Assembly: GCF_024519315.1 (NCBI RefSeq)
Contig: NZ_JANIIC010000042.1
Span: 1-64,000 of the forward strand
DNA: 64,000 bases
Direction: 5' to 3'
Origin: Streptomyces malaysiensis subsp. samsunensis
Lineage (GTDB): Bacteria; Actinomycetota; Actinomycetes; Streptomycetales; Streptomycetaceae
Shown here in pieces: positions 50,272-61,000 of the stretch. Below the pieces are notes generated by a model that did no database searches, was not told where the DNA came from, and saw nothing but the letters and a program-made list of their open reading frames with translations. The first letter of the stretch is position 1. Every line of letters starts with the position of its first letter. The translations under genes were made by a program, and so were the position numbers.

Positions 50272-50343
50272 CGCCCGGCCCCCGCGTGGCCCGGCCCGCT
50301 ACGGCCCGCACTGCCATGAACCGCCCTTCTACGGCCTGCCGTC

Positions 50344-50937
50344 CTACGGCTTGCCGTCCGCTGCCGGAAGACCGTCCAGGAGGGTGCCGAGCGCGGCGGT
50401 GACCAGCGCGCACACCTCGTCCGGATCGGCGTCGGCCAGCGGCTCCTTGCCCACCAGCACTCGCATCATCCCTATGCCGAGCAACCAGGACAGCGCCAGA
50501 TCCGCCCGCAGCTCGTGGTTGTCCGCGCTGGACAGGGAGGCCAGCACCCGCGCGTAGTCGTCGCTGATGGCGCGCACCGCCGTACCGATCTCGTCACCGC
50601 TGTCCACCGAGCGCAGCAGGGTGGCCAGCGCACGGCCGCCCGGCTCCTTACCGCCCGGTCCCAGCAGCCCGCGCAGGGCGGCCTCCAGCAGCTCATGGGG
50701 TGGGGTGGTGCGCAGCTGCTCCTCCCCGTTGCGCGCGATCACCTCGCCGAACAGCGCGCTTTTCGAGCCGAAATAGCGGAAGAGAAGCGCCTGGTTGGCC
50801 CCCGCGCGATCGGCGATGTCCCGCACCGTCGCCCGTTCGTAGCCCCGCTCGGCGAAGAGCGCCGCCGCGGCCTCCAGCAACCGCCGGCGTGTGTCCCGCG
50901 CGTCCCGGTGCTGCCTCTCGGACACGGTCGTCCCCAT
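50344..50937 (-). CDS. TetR-family regulator, divergent from P450-ferredoxin operon
   Basis: 197 residues from ATG 50937 (GAGAGGGG seven to ten bases upstream; a GTG directly before is possible). The HTH has RRRLLEAAAALFAERGYERATVRDIADRAGANQALLFRYFGSK in two-part TetR style, here split by loops. The ligand domain is variable. It is divergent from the 51070 P450, whose promoter carries a 16-bp palindrome, so it most likely represses the P450-ferredoxin pair and perhaps itself. Convergent with the SMI1/KNR4 gene, 72 bases apart. Confidence 0.87.
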   Translation of the reverse strand: MGTTVSERQHRDARDTRRRLLEAAAALFAERGYERATVRDIADRAGANQALLFRYFGSKSALFGEVIARNGEEQLRTTPPHELLEAALRGLLGPGGKEPGGRALATLLRSVDSGDEIGTAVRAISDDYARVLASLSSADNHELRADLALSWLLGIGMMRVLVGKEPLADADPDEVCALVTAALGTLLDGLPAADGKP

Positions 50938-51007
50938 CACGACACCCCTCTCGTCTGCTTCCGGCGAATCCCCGTCGGCCCGTCAGATCAACGGCGCAAA
51001 GGGGCCG

Positions 51008-51054
51008 TTGACCGTATCAGCCGATGCCTCCTACGTTTGTAAGCACGTGCTTAC
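51008..51054 (+). promoter_or_regulatory. P450-ferredoxin promoter with 16-bp TetR-type operator
   Basis: TTGACC (51008-51013) and TACGTT (51032-51037) are 18 bases apart. Directly after the -10 sits the perfect palindrome GTAAGCACGTGCTTAC (51039-51054), covering the expected transcription start. A bound repressor there would block initiation. GGGAGG precedes the ATG at 51070. Confidence 0.75.
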
Positions 51055-51069
51055 GCAAGGGAGGTCACG

Positions 51070-52260
51070 ATGACCACAGCGGAGACGACACCCATCGCCT
51101 ACCCCTTCAACTCCTCCGAGGGGCTGGCGCTCAGCGAGGCGTACGAAGAGGCCAGGAACCGCACCGGATTACTCCGGGTGCGCATGCCCTACGGCGAGCC
51201 CGCCTGGCTGGCCACGCGGTACGCCGACGCCCGGCTGGTGCTCGGGGACCGGCGCTTCAGCCGTGCGGAGGTGCTTCACCACGACGAGCCACGGCAGTCC
51301 GAGGGCCGGCGCGACGGCGGCATCCTCACCATGGACCCGCCCGACCACACCCGGCTGCGCACGCTCGTCGCCAAGGCGTTCACCGTCCACCAGGTGGAGA
51401 AACTCCGGCCGTGGGTACGGCAGTTGACCCATGACCTGCTGGATGGCCTGGAGGCCGCGGGACCGCCCGCCGATCTCGTGGACCGCTTTGCCCTGCCCAT
51501 TCCGGTCGGCGTCATCTGCGCCATGCTGGGCGTCCCGGAGGAGGACCGGCCCCGGTTCCGCGTCTGGAGCGACGCCGCGCTGTCCACCAGCTCGCTGAGC
51601 GCGGAGGAGCACACCCGCAACACCGAGGAGCTGCGCGCCTATATGGCCGGGCTGATCGAGGACCATCGCAGCAGCCCGCAGGACGACATCATGAGCTCGC
51701 TGATCGAGGCGAGGGACGCGGGCGACCGGCTGTCCGAGCTGGAACTCGTGGATCTGTGCGTGGGCATCCTGGTGGCCGGGCACGAGACCACGGCCACCCA
51801 GATCCCCAACTTCGTGTTCACGCTGCTGGAGCACCCGGACGAACTGCGGCGGCTGCGCGAGGACCCCGACCTGCTGCACGGCGCCGTCGAGGAGCTGCTG
51901 CGCTTCGTCCCGCTGGGCATGGCGGCCTCCATGCCCCGTTACGCCACCGAGGACATCGAGGTGGGCGGCACCCTGGTGCGCGCCGGGGAGCCCGTGCTCG
52001 TGGCCGTCGGCTCGGCCAACCGCGACGCGCTGCGCTTCGACGAACCGGGCACCCTGAACGTCGCCCGCCCCGCCACCCAGCACCTCGGGTTCGGCCACGG
52101 TGTGCACCACTGCCTGGGCGCGCCGCTGGCCCGTCTGGAGCTCCAGGAGGCGCTCGGCGCGCTGATCACCCGCTTCCCGAACCTGCGGCTGGCCGGGGAC
52201 GTGGAGTGGAAGGGCCGGATGCTGGTTCGCGGGCCCCGCGTCATGCCGGTCGGGTGGTGA
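51070..52260 (+). CDS. Cytochrome P450 (biosynthetic type)
   Basis: 396 residues. The I-helix has AGHETTATQ, the K-helix EELLRF, and the heme loop FGHGVHHCLGAPLARLEL with Cys348 as ligand. These features match CYP105/107-type hydroxylases that decorate peptides and polyketides. It is followed by its own ferredoxin in a GTGA overlap, so electron supply is local. A TTA codon at 51169-51171 (residue 34) makes translation bldA-dependent. The NRPS cluster to the right is a likely substrate source, but the two transcription units are separate and convergent. Confidence 0.92.
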   Translation: MTTAETTPIAYPFNSSEGLALSEAYEEARNRTGLLRVRMPYGEPAWLATRYADARLVLGDRRFSRAEVLHHDEPRQSEGRRDGGILTMDPPDHTRLRTLVAKAFTVHQVEKLRPWVRQLTHDLLDGLEAAGPPADLVDRFALPIPVGVICAMLGVPEEDRPRFRVWSDAALSTSSLSAEEHTRNTEELRAYMAGLIEDHRSSPQDDIMSSLIEARDAGDRLSELELVDLCVGILVAGHETTATQIPNFVFTLLEHPDELRRLREDPDLLHGAVEELLRFVPLGMAASMPRYATEDIEVGGTLVRAGEPVLVAVGSANRDALRFDEPGTLNVARPATQHLGFGHGVHHCLGAPLARLELQEALGALITRFPNLRLAGDVEWKGRMLVRGPRVMPVGW

Positions 52261-52481
52261 GCCGGATGACCTGGAAGGCCGAGGTCGACGGTGGCCGGTG
52301 CATGGCGTCCGGCATGTGCGCCGGGATCGCCCCCGATCTGTTCGTCCTGGACGAGGAGCACGCCCGGCCGCTGGGCGAGGAGGTCCCGGAGGAGGAGCGG
52401 GTGCTGGACGCGGCGGACTCCTGTCCCGCGCTGGCGATCACCATCCGCGACGGCACCACGACCGTCGGACCGCGTCCCTGA
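52257..52481 (+). CDS. [3Fe-4S] ferredoxin partner of the P450
   Basis: 74 residues from the GTG that overlaps the P450 stop (GTGA); an ATG at 52266 is an alternative. Cys15, Cys21 and Cys56 follow the C-x5-C...CP pattern of single-cluster [3Fe-4S] ferredoxins, with Met/Ala where a fourth ligand would be. It passes electrons from a ferredoxin reductase to the P450 directly upstream. No reductase gene is nearby. The 3' end is 22 bases from the opposing methyltransferase gene. Confidence 0.9.
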   Translation: MSRMTWKAEVDGGRCMASGMCAGIAPDLFVLDEEHARPLGEEVPEEERVLDAADSCPALAITIRDGTTTVGPRP

Positions 52482-52503
52482 ACCCCGCTCCGGAAACCCC
52501 GTG

Positions 52504-53367
52504 TCAGGGCTTGTGGGCCACGCCCGCCCAGAACGACACCTCGGCGTCGGTCACATCGCCGGTCTCCACATGGGAGTCCCTTTCGGCCAGGTCGGTCCGC
52601 CAGCGGTGCGGCACCTCAAGGCCCGGTTCGACCAGCTCCAGATCGGTGAAGAAGCGCTCCACCTCGTCCTTGGTGCGGATTTTCCCCTGGATGCCGCCGC
52701 TGTGGTAGACCTGCACGGTCTTCTGGGTGGCCTCGGGGTCGAAGTCCGGGGTGATATGGCTCAGCACCAGATAGGAGCCGGGGGCGAGCGCGTCGACCAG
52801 CCGCCGGACGAGGTCGTACGGGCCCCAGTCGTCGGGGACGAAGTGCAGCAGCGAGACCAGGCTCAGCGCGACCGGCTGGGACAGGTCCAGCACCTCGGTG
52901 AGGTCGGGCGAGGCGAGGATCGTCTCGGGCTCGGTGATGTCCCCGTGCACATAGGCGGTGCGGCCCTCGGGGCGGCTCTTGAGCAGGGCCTGGGCGTGGG
53001 CGAGGACGATGGGGTCGTTGTCCACGTAGACGATCCGGGACTCCGGGGCGATCCCCTGGGCCACCTCGTGCAGATTCGGCCGGGTGGGAATGCCGGTGCC
53101 GATGTCGAGGAACTGGCGGATGCCCCGTTCGGCGGCGAGGAACCGGATCGCGCGGTGCATCCAGGCCCGGTTGGTCCGGGCGGCGATCATGACACCCGGC
53201 CACAGGGTGAGGACCTTGGCGGCGGCCTCACGGTCGGCGACGTAGTTGTCCTTGCCGCCCAGGAAGTAGTCGTACATCCGGGCGCTGTGCGGTCGCCCCT
53301 GGTTGAGGGGGGTGTTGGGGGGCTCCGGCCCGCTTCCGGTCTGGGATGCTACCCCTTGCGCGGTCAC
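52504..53367 (-). CDS. SAM-dependent methyltransferase, DUF574/Methyltransf_19 type
   Basis: GTG at 53367 with GGAGGAG eight bases upstream gives 287 residues. Typical entry NTPLNQGRPHSARMYDYFLGGKDNY is split over 25 residues and is diagnostic of this Streptomyces-rich family. Motif I is LDIGTGIPTRPNLHEVAQ, followed by VYVDNDPIVLAHAQALL and VALSLVSLLHFVPDD. The family is abundant in actinomycetes; substrates are mostly unknown. It lies behind the MbtH gene but beyond a terminator hairpin, so it is probably not part of the NRPS operon. Confidence 0.88.
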   Translation of the reverse strand: MTAQGVASQTGSGPEPPNTPLNQGRPHSARMYDYFLGGKDNYVADREAAAKVLTLWPGVMIAARTNRAWMHRAIRFLAAERGIRQFLDIGTGIPTRPNLHEVAQGIAPESRIVYVDNDPIVLAHAQALLKSRPEGRTAYVHGDITEPETILASPDLTEVLDLSQPVALSLVSLLHFVPDDWGPYDLVRRLVDALAPGSYLVLSHITPDFDPEATQKTVQVYHSGGIQGKIRTKDEVERFFTDLELVEPGLEVPHRWRTDLAERDSHVETGDVTDAEVSFWAGVAHKP

Positions 53368-53470
53368 GTGGTGTTCTCCTCCGTATCCGGGCGCGATCCC
53401 TCGCGCCGCGGCCGACTGGTTCCATGGATGGTAACCGCGTGATCGTACGAGGAAGTTGAGGGGCCCGGAA

Positions 53471-53498
53471 GCGGCCGGCGCCCCCACGCGCCGGCCGC
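53471..53498 (-). terminator. Perfect 11-bp hairpin after the MbtH gene
   Basis: Arms 53471-53481 and 53488-53498 pair perfectly around a 6-base loop, 21 bases past the MbtH stop. It should end the NRPS-exporter-MbtH transcript. Confidence 0.75.
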
Positions 53499-53518
53499 AC
53501 CCGCTGCCACGGCTCCGG

Positions 53519-53722
53519 TCAGGAGGCCACGTTGTCCATGCGTTCGCGCAGGCTGCGCGGGCGCATATCGGTCCACACCTCGTCGACGTACGCGGAGCAC
53601 TCGTCCTTGGTGCCCTCCTTGCCGACGGGGTGCCAGCCCTCGGGCACCTCGAGGTCGGCCGGCCACAGCGAGTACTGGTCCTCGTCGTTGCGCAGCACCT
53701 GGTAGCGGGCGTTGTCGTCCAT
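53519..53722 (-). CDS. MbtH-like protein
   Basis: 67 residues with the complete family pattern: NDEDQYSLWP, VPEGWHPVG and YVDEVWTDMRPRSL, with the three conserved Trp (20, 30, 50). MbtH proteins bind adenylation domains of NRPSs and are needed for their folding or activity. ATG with AGGAGAG upstream. It lies 80 bases after the exporter stop in the same direction, the usual companion of an NRPS operon. The two adenylation domains in this window are its likely partners. Confidence 0.95.
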   Translation of the reverse strand: MDDNARYQVLRNDEDQYSLWPADLEVPEGWHPVGKEGTKDECSAYVDEVWTDMRPRSLRERMDNVAS

Positions 53723-53801
53723 GGTCGGTCTCTCCTGTCGAGGATCGGGCGTAGTGGTGATATCGGTGATGGTCGGTGAAGTGGATGGATATGGATGACG
53801 G

Positions 53802-55058
53802 TCAGTCGGCCGTGGCGGGCCGCCCGGTCTCGTGGCGCCGGGACAGCGTGCGCAGGGTCGGGCTGAGAGTGGCCAGGACGGCCGCGGCGGCCATCCCCGC
53901 CGAGCAGAGCAGGAGCGCCCGGTCGCCCGGCAGGGCCTGGGCGAGCGACCCGCCCAGCGCGGGACCGGCCGCGCTCGCGGCACCGCAGGCCAGAACGAGG
54001 GTGCTGGTGAGCCTGCCGCGCAACTCGTCCGGGGTGCGCAGCAGTTGCTCGGTCATGATCGCTGTGTTCGCCGTCGGCGGGAACAGCGCGATCAGGGCGA
54101 ACAGCACCCCGATGAGATAGCCGCTGTCCATCAGCACGGTGACCGGGGCCAGCACGGCCAGGGCCCAGAACACCGCGATGATGCCGCCGTACGGGCCCAG
54201 CCGCCGGTGCAGTACGGGCGCCACCAGCGCGCCGAGCACCCCGCCCACCCCGAGCATGGCCGCCATTACACCGACCTCGCCGGAGGGCACCCCCCGGGAC
54301 TCGGCGAGCACGATGACGACGAGGTAGTAGGCGCTGAAGAACAGGTTGAGCACCACCGCGCACACCACCGTGACCCGGATCCGGCGCTCCCGCCACACCC
54401 ACCGCAGCCCGGCCAGCGCCTCACGGCCCAGCGGGCCCGCACCGCCCGTGGGCCGCTCGCGCCGGGGCAGCCTGACGAAGAGCAGCACGACGAAGGAGAG
54501 CGTGTGTGTCACGGCGTCCACCAGGAAGGGGACGAACCGCCCCACGGCGAACAGGAATCCGCCGGTCGCGGTGCCCGCCAGCTGCCCCATCGAGGCACGT
54601 GCGGTGTTCATCGCCACCGCCGTGGGCAGATGCTCGTCCGCCACCAGGGCCGGCAGCGACGCGCTCTCCGCCGGTTCGAAGAGCGCCGCGCTCGCCCCGA
54701 ACACCGCCGCCACGGCCACCATGTGCCAGACGGTGGCCGCACCGGCCCACACGGCCGCCACCAGGCTGATGGCGGAGACCGCCTGGGCCGCCTCACAGCC
54801 CAGCATGATGGCCTTGCGGTCATAGCGGTCCACCAGGACACCCGCCGGGAGCCCGGCCACCATCTGCGCGGCGGCGATGGTGCCCATGACCAGACCGGAG
54901 GCGGCGCCCGAGCCGGTGAGCGCGAGGACCAGCAGCGGAAACGCGATCAGCGCCGAGTGGAAGCCGAACTCCGAGAGCGCCTGACCGCCCCACAGCAGCC
55001 GGTAGTCCCGGTTGCGCGACAGGGGAACCGGCGGGGGCACCGGCGGGGCCGCGGTCAT
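53802..55058 (-). CDS. MFS exporter of the NRPS cluster (EntS-like)
   Basis: 418 residues with about 12 membrane segments. NRDYRLLWGGQALSEFG and VLVDRYDRKAIM (motif A variant) are typical of the enterobactin-exporter-like MFS branch. ATG at 55058 overlaps the NRPS stop (ATGA), so it is translationally coupled and most likely exports the peptide. Longer open frames on this strand reach back into the NRPS gene in another frame and are shadows. The MbtH gene follows. Confidence 0.9.
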   Translation of the reverse strand: MTAAPPVPPPVPLSRNRDYRLLWGGQALSEFGFHSALIAFPLLVLALTGSGAASGLVMGTIAAAQMVAGLPAGVLVDRYDRKAIMLGCEAAQAVSAISLVAAVWAGAATVWHMVAVAAVFGASAALFEPAESASLPALVADEHLPTAVAMNTARASMGQLAGTATGGFLFAVGRFVPFLVDAVTHTLSFVVLLFVRLPRRERPTGGAGPLGREALAGLRWVWRERRIRVTVVCAVVLNLFFSAYYLVVIVLAESRGVPSGEVGVMAAMLGVGGVLGALVAPVLHRRLGPYGGIIAVFWALAVLAPVTVLMDSGYLIGVLFALIALFPPTANTAIMTEQLLRTPDELRGRLTSTLVLACGAASAAGPALGGSLAQALPGDRALLLCSAGMAAAAVLATLSPTLRTLSRRHETGRPATAD

Positions 55059-58000
55059 ACGGCGCCCCGGCAGTCCGCGGCGATCCGGCGCAGCGCCTCC
55101 GCGAAGTCCCCGGCCACCGACTCCACGGTCCGCCTCTCGTGCACATCGGGGCGGTAGCGCCAGGTGAAACCGAGCCGGCCGTCCTGCACCGCGCCCACCA
55201 CCTCCAGCAGATGGGAACCGGCCTCGCGCGGATCGTGGTCCTGGCCGAACGACCCGCGCTCGGCGTGGACCAGACCGCCCTGGGACCGCGCCGACCGGGC
55301 GTCCCACTGGCCCAGGTAGTTGAACACGATCTGCGGCCCGGCGCCGTCGCGGGACAGCCGCTCGCGCAGCGCGGGCGGCCCGAACGTGCGCAGCGCCCCG
55401 AAGCCGAAGCCATTGCCGGGTACGGTCCGCAGCCGCCGCCTGACCGACTTGACCAGCCCGCGCCAGTCGGCGGGTCCCCCCTCGGGGATGTCCGGCAACT
55501 CGAAGGAGACCGGGTACATCGTGGTGAACCAGCCCACCGTACGGGAGAGATCGACACCGTCCAGGATGTCCTCGCGCCCATGGCCCTCCAGCTCCACGGA
55601 GACCCGCTCCCGGCCGGTCCAGCGGGACAGCGCCAGCGCGAGGGCGGCGAGCAGCACATCGTTGATGCGGGTGCGATAGGCGGTGGGCGCCGAGCGCAGC
55701 AGCGCCTCGGTGTCCCGTTCGTCGAGCGTGACCGGCACCGTACGGATCTCGGCCCCGGGCGCGGCCACCTGGTGGTCGACCGGCAGTGGCCGGGCGTCGA
55801 GGGCCCCGCACCAGTGGTCGGCCTCATGGTCCAGGGCGCCCTCGGCGACATGCTCCGCGAGCCGCCTCGCCCAGTCGCGGAAGGCGGTGGTCTTGGGGCC
55901 GAGGTCCACCGGTTCGCCCCGTACGCCCTGCTGATAGGCGATGTCCAGGTCGTCCAGCAGGATCCGCCAGGACACCCCGTCGATGACCAGATGGTGCGCG
56001 GTCAGGAAGAGGAACGGCCGCCGGGCCTCGCCGAAGCGGAACAGCGCGGCCCGCAGCAGCGGCCCCCGGCCGAGCCCGAAGTCCGCGTGGAGCGCGTCGG
56101 CCGCCTTCTCCATCGCGGCGTCCGCTTCCCTGGCCGGCAGACCGGACAGATCGTGGCGGTCCAGGACGGCGATGTCGGCCTCCGGCGCCGGGACGTGGCT
56201 CCGCCACTGGCCGCCCTCCTCGGTGAACCGGGTGCGCAGCGCGTCATGGTGGACCAGGAGCGCGGCCAGCGCCCCCTCCAGCGCCTTCTCGTCCGGCTCC
56301 TGGTGCAGCTCCAGCAGCGTGGACTGGTTGAAGTGGTGCGGATTGACGGTGTGGGTGGCGAAGAACCAGTCCTGGATCGGGGTGAGCGGAAGCGACCCGG
56401 TCACCGGCTCCGCACGGCCCTCGTCCCGCTCGGCCGTGGCCACGGTGGCGAGCGCGGCCACCGACTGATGGGTGAACAGATCCTTGGTGGTCAGCCGCAG
56501 CCCGGCCTGGCGGGCCCGGGAGACCACCTGGATGCTGAGGATGGAATCCCCGCCGAGCTCGAAGAAGTTGTCCGCCACCCCCACCCGTTCCAGACCGAGC
56601 ACATCGGCCCAGATGTCCGCGATCCGGCGTTCCATCGGGGTGCGCGGGGCGACATGGTCCGCACCGGAGGCGGCGGGTGCCACATCCGGATCGGGCAGGG
56701 CCCGGCGGTCGACCTTGCCGTTGGCCGAGAGCGGAAGGGCGTCCAGGGTGGCGAAGGCCGACGGCACCATATGGGACGGAAGGGTCCGCCCCAGGGCGTC
56801 GCGCAGCGAGGCGGCGGTCGGCGAGGCGCCCGGCGCCGGGACGACATAGCCCACCAGCCGCTTCCCACCGGAGGGCTGCTCGGGGGTCGGGGCGGTCTCC
56901 CGTACGGCGACCACCGCCTCCCGCACCTCCGGGCTGCGCCGCAGCGCGCTCTCCACCTCGCCCGGTTCGATCCGGAAGCCCCGCACCTTGACCTGGTCAT
57001 CGGCCCGGCCCAGGAACCTCAGCGCACCCTCGCCGGTCCACCGCACCACATCGCCGGTGCGGTACATCCGGCCGCCCGCCGGGCCGAACGGATCGGCCAC
57101 GAACCGTGCGGCGGTCAGCCCCGGACGGCCCAGATAGCCCCGCGCCAGGCCCGCGCCCGCCACATACAGCTCCCCGGCCACGCCCACCGGCACCGGGCGC
57201 AGCGCCTCGTCCAGCACATAGACCCGGGTGTTCGGGATCGGCCGGCCGATCGGCGGGGCCCCCGACCCCGCCGTCAGCGGTTCGGACCAGGTGCTCACCA
57301 CCGTGGCCTCCGTCGGGCCGTACGAGTTGACCATCCGCCGGCCCGGCGCCCAGCGGTCCACCAGTCCGGCGGAGCAGGCGTCGCCGCCGACGATCAGGGT
57401 CCGCAGATCCGGCAGCCCCGCCCGCCACGCCGCCTCCGGCACGGTGGCCAGCGCGGCCGGGGGGATCAGCGCATGGGTGATCCGCTGCCCGTCGAGCACC
57501 TCGGCCAGCCGCTCGCCCAGCAACGGCCCCTCGTCACCGATCACCAGCGCCGCGCCACGGGGCAGCGAGACGCACAGCTCCAGAACGGAGGCGTCGAAGC
57601 TGGGGGAGGAGAACTGGAGCACCCGGTCCCCGGCCCGCACGCCGTAGTGTTCGACCGCGGCCGCCGAGAAACCGGCCAGCCCCGCATGGGTGACCACGAC
57701 CGCCTTGGGCACACCGGTGGAACCGGAGGTGTAGATGACATACGCCGGATGGTCCGGTGTCAGCCCACGGCCGGGCGGTGGCCCGGCCGGGCCGTCCTCG
57801 GCCCAGACCGAGACCGCGTCGTCGAGCACCACCGAGGGCGCGGCGTCCCGCAGCATGAACGCCACCCGCTCCTTCGGATAGCCGGGGTCCACCGGCAGGA
57901 ACGCGCCACCCGCCTTCACCACGGCCAGCTGCGCCACCAGCATCTCCACCGAACGCGGCAGCACCAGCGCCACCAGGCGCTCCGGTCCCACGCCCAGGCC

Positions 58001-61000
58001 GATCAGCCGGTGCGCCAGCCGGTTCGCGGCCACCTCCAGTTCGGCGAAGGTGAGATCGCCCTTTCCGTACCGCACGGCCGTGGCGTCCGGGGAGACGGCC
58101 ACCTGCCGCTCGAACAGCTCGCGCAGCGTGGCGCGCTCCACCTCCCGCCCGGTGTCGTTCCACTCGACCAGGGTGCGCCGCAGCTCGGCCGGGGTGGTCA
58201 GCGGCAGCGCGCCCACCGCCCGCTCCGGATCCTCGGCGATCCCGGCGAGCAGCGCCCGCAGGGCCGTGCCCATCCGCTGCACGGTCGGGGCGTCGAACAG
58301 ATCGGTGCTGTAGCCGATCAGCCCGCGCAGCACACCTCCCTCTGCCTCGGCGAACTCGAAGGTGAGGTCGAAGGCGGCCGTCCCCGTATCGAGCTCCACG
58401 TCCGCCAGCTCCAGACCGGGCAGCTCGAGCGTCCGGCCCGGCGCGTTCTGGAGCACCACCATCGCCTGGAACAGCGGTGTCCGGCTGGTGTCCCGGGGCG
58501 GCCGCACCTCGTCCACCACCCGCTCGAACGGCACCGCCTGATGGGCGAAGGCGTCCAGGACGGTGCCGCGCACCTCGGCCAGGAAGTCGCCGAAACGGGC
58601 GCGCGGATCGACCGTGGAGCGCAGCACCAGGGTGTTGACGAAGAACCCGATCAGCCGCTGCACCTCGGCGCGCTCCCGCCCCGAGGTGACGGTGCCGACC
58701 GCGATGTCCCGTCCGCCCGAAAGCCGGGCGAGCAGGATCTGGGACGCCGCCACCAGCGTCATGAACAGCGTGGTTCCCCGCGCCCGCCCGAACTCCTCGA
58801 GGCGCAGGCTCACCTCGGCGGGCACGGTGAACTCCACGGTGGCGCCGTACTTCGTCCGCACCTCGGGGCGGGGTCGGTCGGTGGGCACCTCCAGCGGCGG
58901 GACTTCGGCCAACTGGCGTGTCCAGTAGGCCAGTTCCTCCTCCGCGCGGGGTGCGGTGAGTTCGGCCCGCTGCCAGGCGGCGAAGTCCGCGTAGTGCACC
59001 GGGAGCGGGGGCAGCGCCGCGGGCTCACCGCTCAGCGCCGCCCGGTACAGATCCCCTAGATCGCCGGTGAGCACACCGGTGGACCAGCCGTCCGTGATGA
59101 TGTGATGCAGCGTCAGGCTCAGTATGTGCTCCTGGGCGCCGAGCCGGATCAGACCGGTCCGCAGCAGCGGGCCACGTCGCAGGTCGAACGGGCGCGCCCG
59201 TTCGTACTCCAGCAGCTCCGCCAGCTCCATCTCCCGCTCGTCGGTGGGCAGATGGGACAGGTCGTACGGGTCGAGCCGGATCTCCCACGGGTCGTGGACG
59301 ATCTGCACCCCGCGGCCGTCCACCGCGTCGAAGGTGGTCCGCAGCGACTCATGGCGGGCCACCAGCGCGGTCAGCGCCGCGCCGAGCGCGTCCACATCGA
59401 GGGCTCCCCGCATCCGCAGCGCCAGCGGGGTGATGTACTCGGCGCTGTCCGGTGCGAAGGAGTCCAGGAACCACAGACGTTGCTGCGGATACGACAGCGG
59501 CAGCTCGCCGTCCCGGGGCACCGGTGTGATCGGGGCCGGCCGGTCCCCGGCGCGGCCGTCCTTGCCGTCGAGCGCCTCGGCCAGGGCGGCGAGGGTCGGA
59601 TGGGTGAACACCAGACGGGGCGAGGGCTCCACTTCGAGCACCTCGCGCAGCCGTGAGGTGAGCCGGAGGGAGAGGATCGAGTCGCCGCCGAGCTCGAAGA
59701 AGCTGTCCCCGGCGCCGACGCGTTCCACCTCCAGCACCTCGGCCCAGACCGCCGCCACGGCCTGTTCGAGCCCCTCGCGCGGTGCGCGGTAGGGCGTGCG
59801 GCGGATCTCCGGGCCCGGGGCGGGCAGCGCCGCCCGGTCCAGCTTCCCGGTGGGGCCGAGCGGCAGCGCGTCCAGCGGGACGACGGCCGACGGCACCATG
59901 TAGTCCGGGAGCCGCTCCGCCGCGTACGCCCGCAGCCGGGCGCCGTCCACCGCGGCGTCGCCACCGGCCACCACATAGGCCACCAGCCGCTTCCCGCCCG
60001 GCCCGTACTCCCGGGCCACCACCGCGACATCCGCCACCTCCGGATGGCCGGCCAGCACCCCCTCCACCTCGCCCGGTTCGATCCGGAAGCCACGGATTTT
60101 GATCTGGTCATCGGCGCGGCCGGCGAACTCCACCGTGCCGTCCGGCCGTCGGCGCGCCAGATCGCCGGTGCGGTACATCCGCTCCCCGGCGGGTCCGTAC
60201 GGATCGGGGAGGAACGCCGCGGCGGTCGGACCGGGACGGCCGAGGTAGCCACGGGCCACCCCCTCCCCCGCGATGAAGAGCTCCCCGACCACACCCGACG
60301 GCACGATCCGCAGCGCGGAGTCCAGGACGTGGACCCGCATGTTGTCCAGCGGCCGGCCGATCGGCACCACCTCGGGCACCTCATCCGCGCGGGACATCGG
60401 GAAGGACGTGGCGAAGGTGGTGGTCTCGGTCGGTCCGTAGCCGTCCACCACGGTCAGCCCGGGGCAGTGTTCCAGCACCCGGCGCACCGAGGCCGCGGGC
60501 ACCACATCGCCGCCGGTCCACACCTCGCGCAGCCCCGTGAAGCAGTCCGGCGCGTCCTGAGCCAGCAGCCGGAACAGCCCGGCGGTCAGCCAGAGCCCCG
60601 TGACCTCCTGCCCGGCCACCAGCCGGCGCACCGCGGCGGCGTCCAGCTCGCCCGGTGTCACCACCACCCGGCCACCGCCCAGCAGTGGCACCCACATCTC
60701 ATAGGTGGCGGCGTCGAACGCCACCGGCGAGTGCATCGGCACCCGTTCGTGCCCGCCACCGGCGAAGGCGCGGTCGAGGGCGAGCGCCGCCACATCGCGA
60801 TGGCGCACCCCCACGGCCTTCGGCACACCGGTCGAGCCGGAGGTGAACATCACATACGCCAGCTGGTCCCGGTGCACCGGCACCGCGGGCGCCACCGGCT
60901 CGTATTCGCGCGCGGCGGCCACCTCATCCGGTGTCAGCACGACCGTGGCGCCCGCCTGGTCCAGCAGCGTCCGCCGCCGGTCGCGCGGGGCGCGGGTGTC

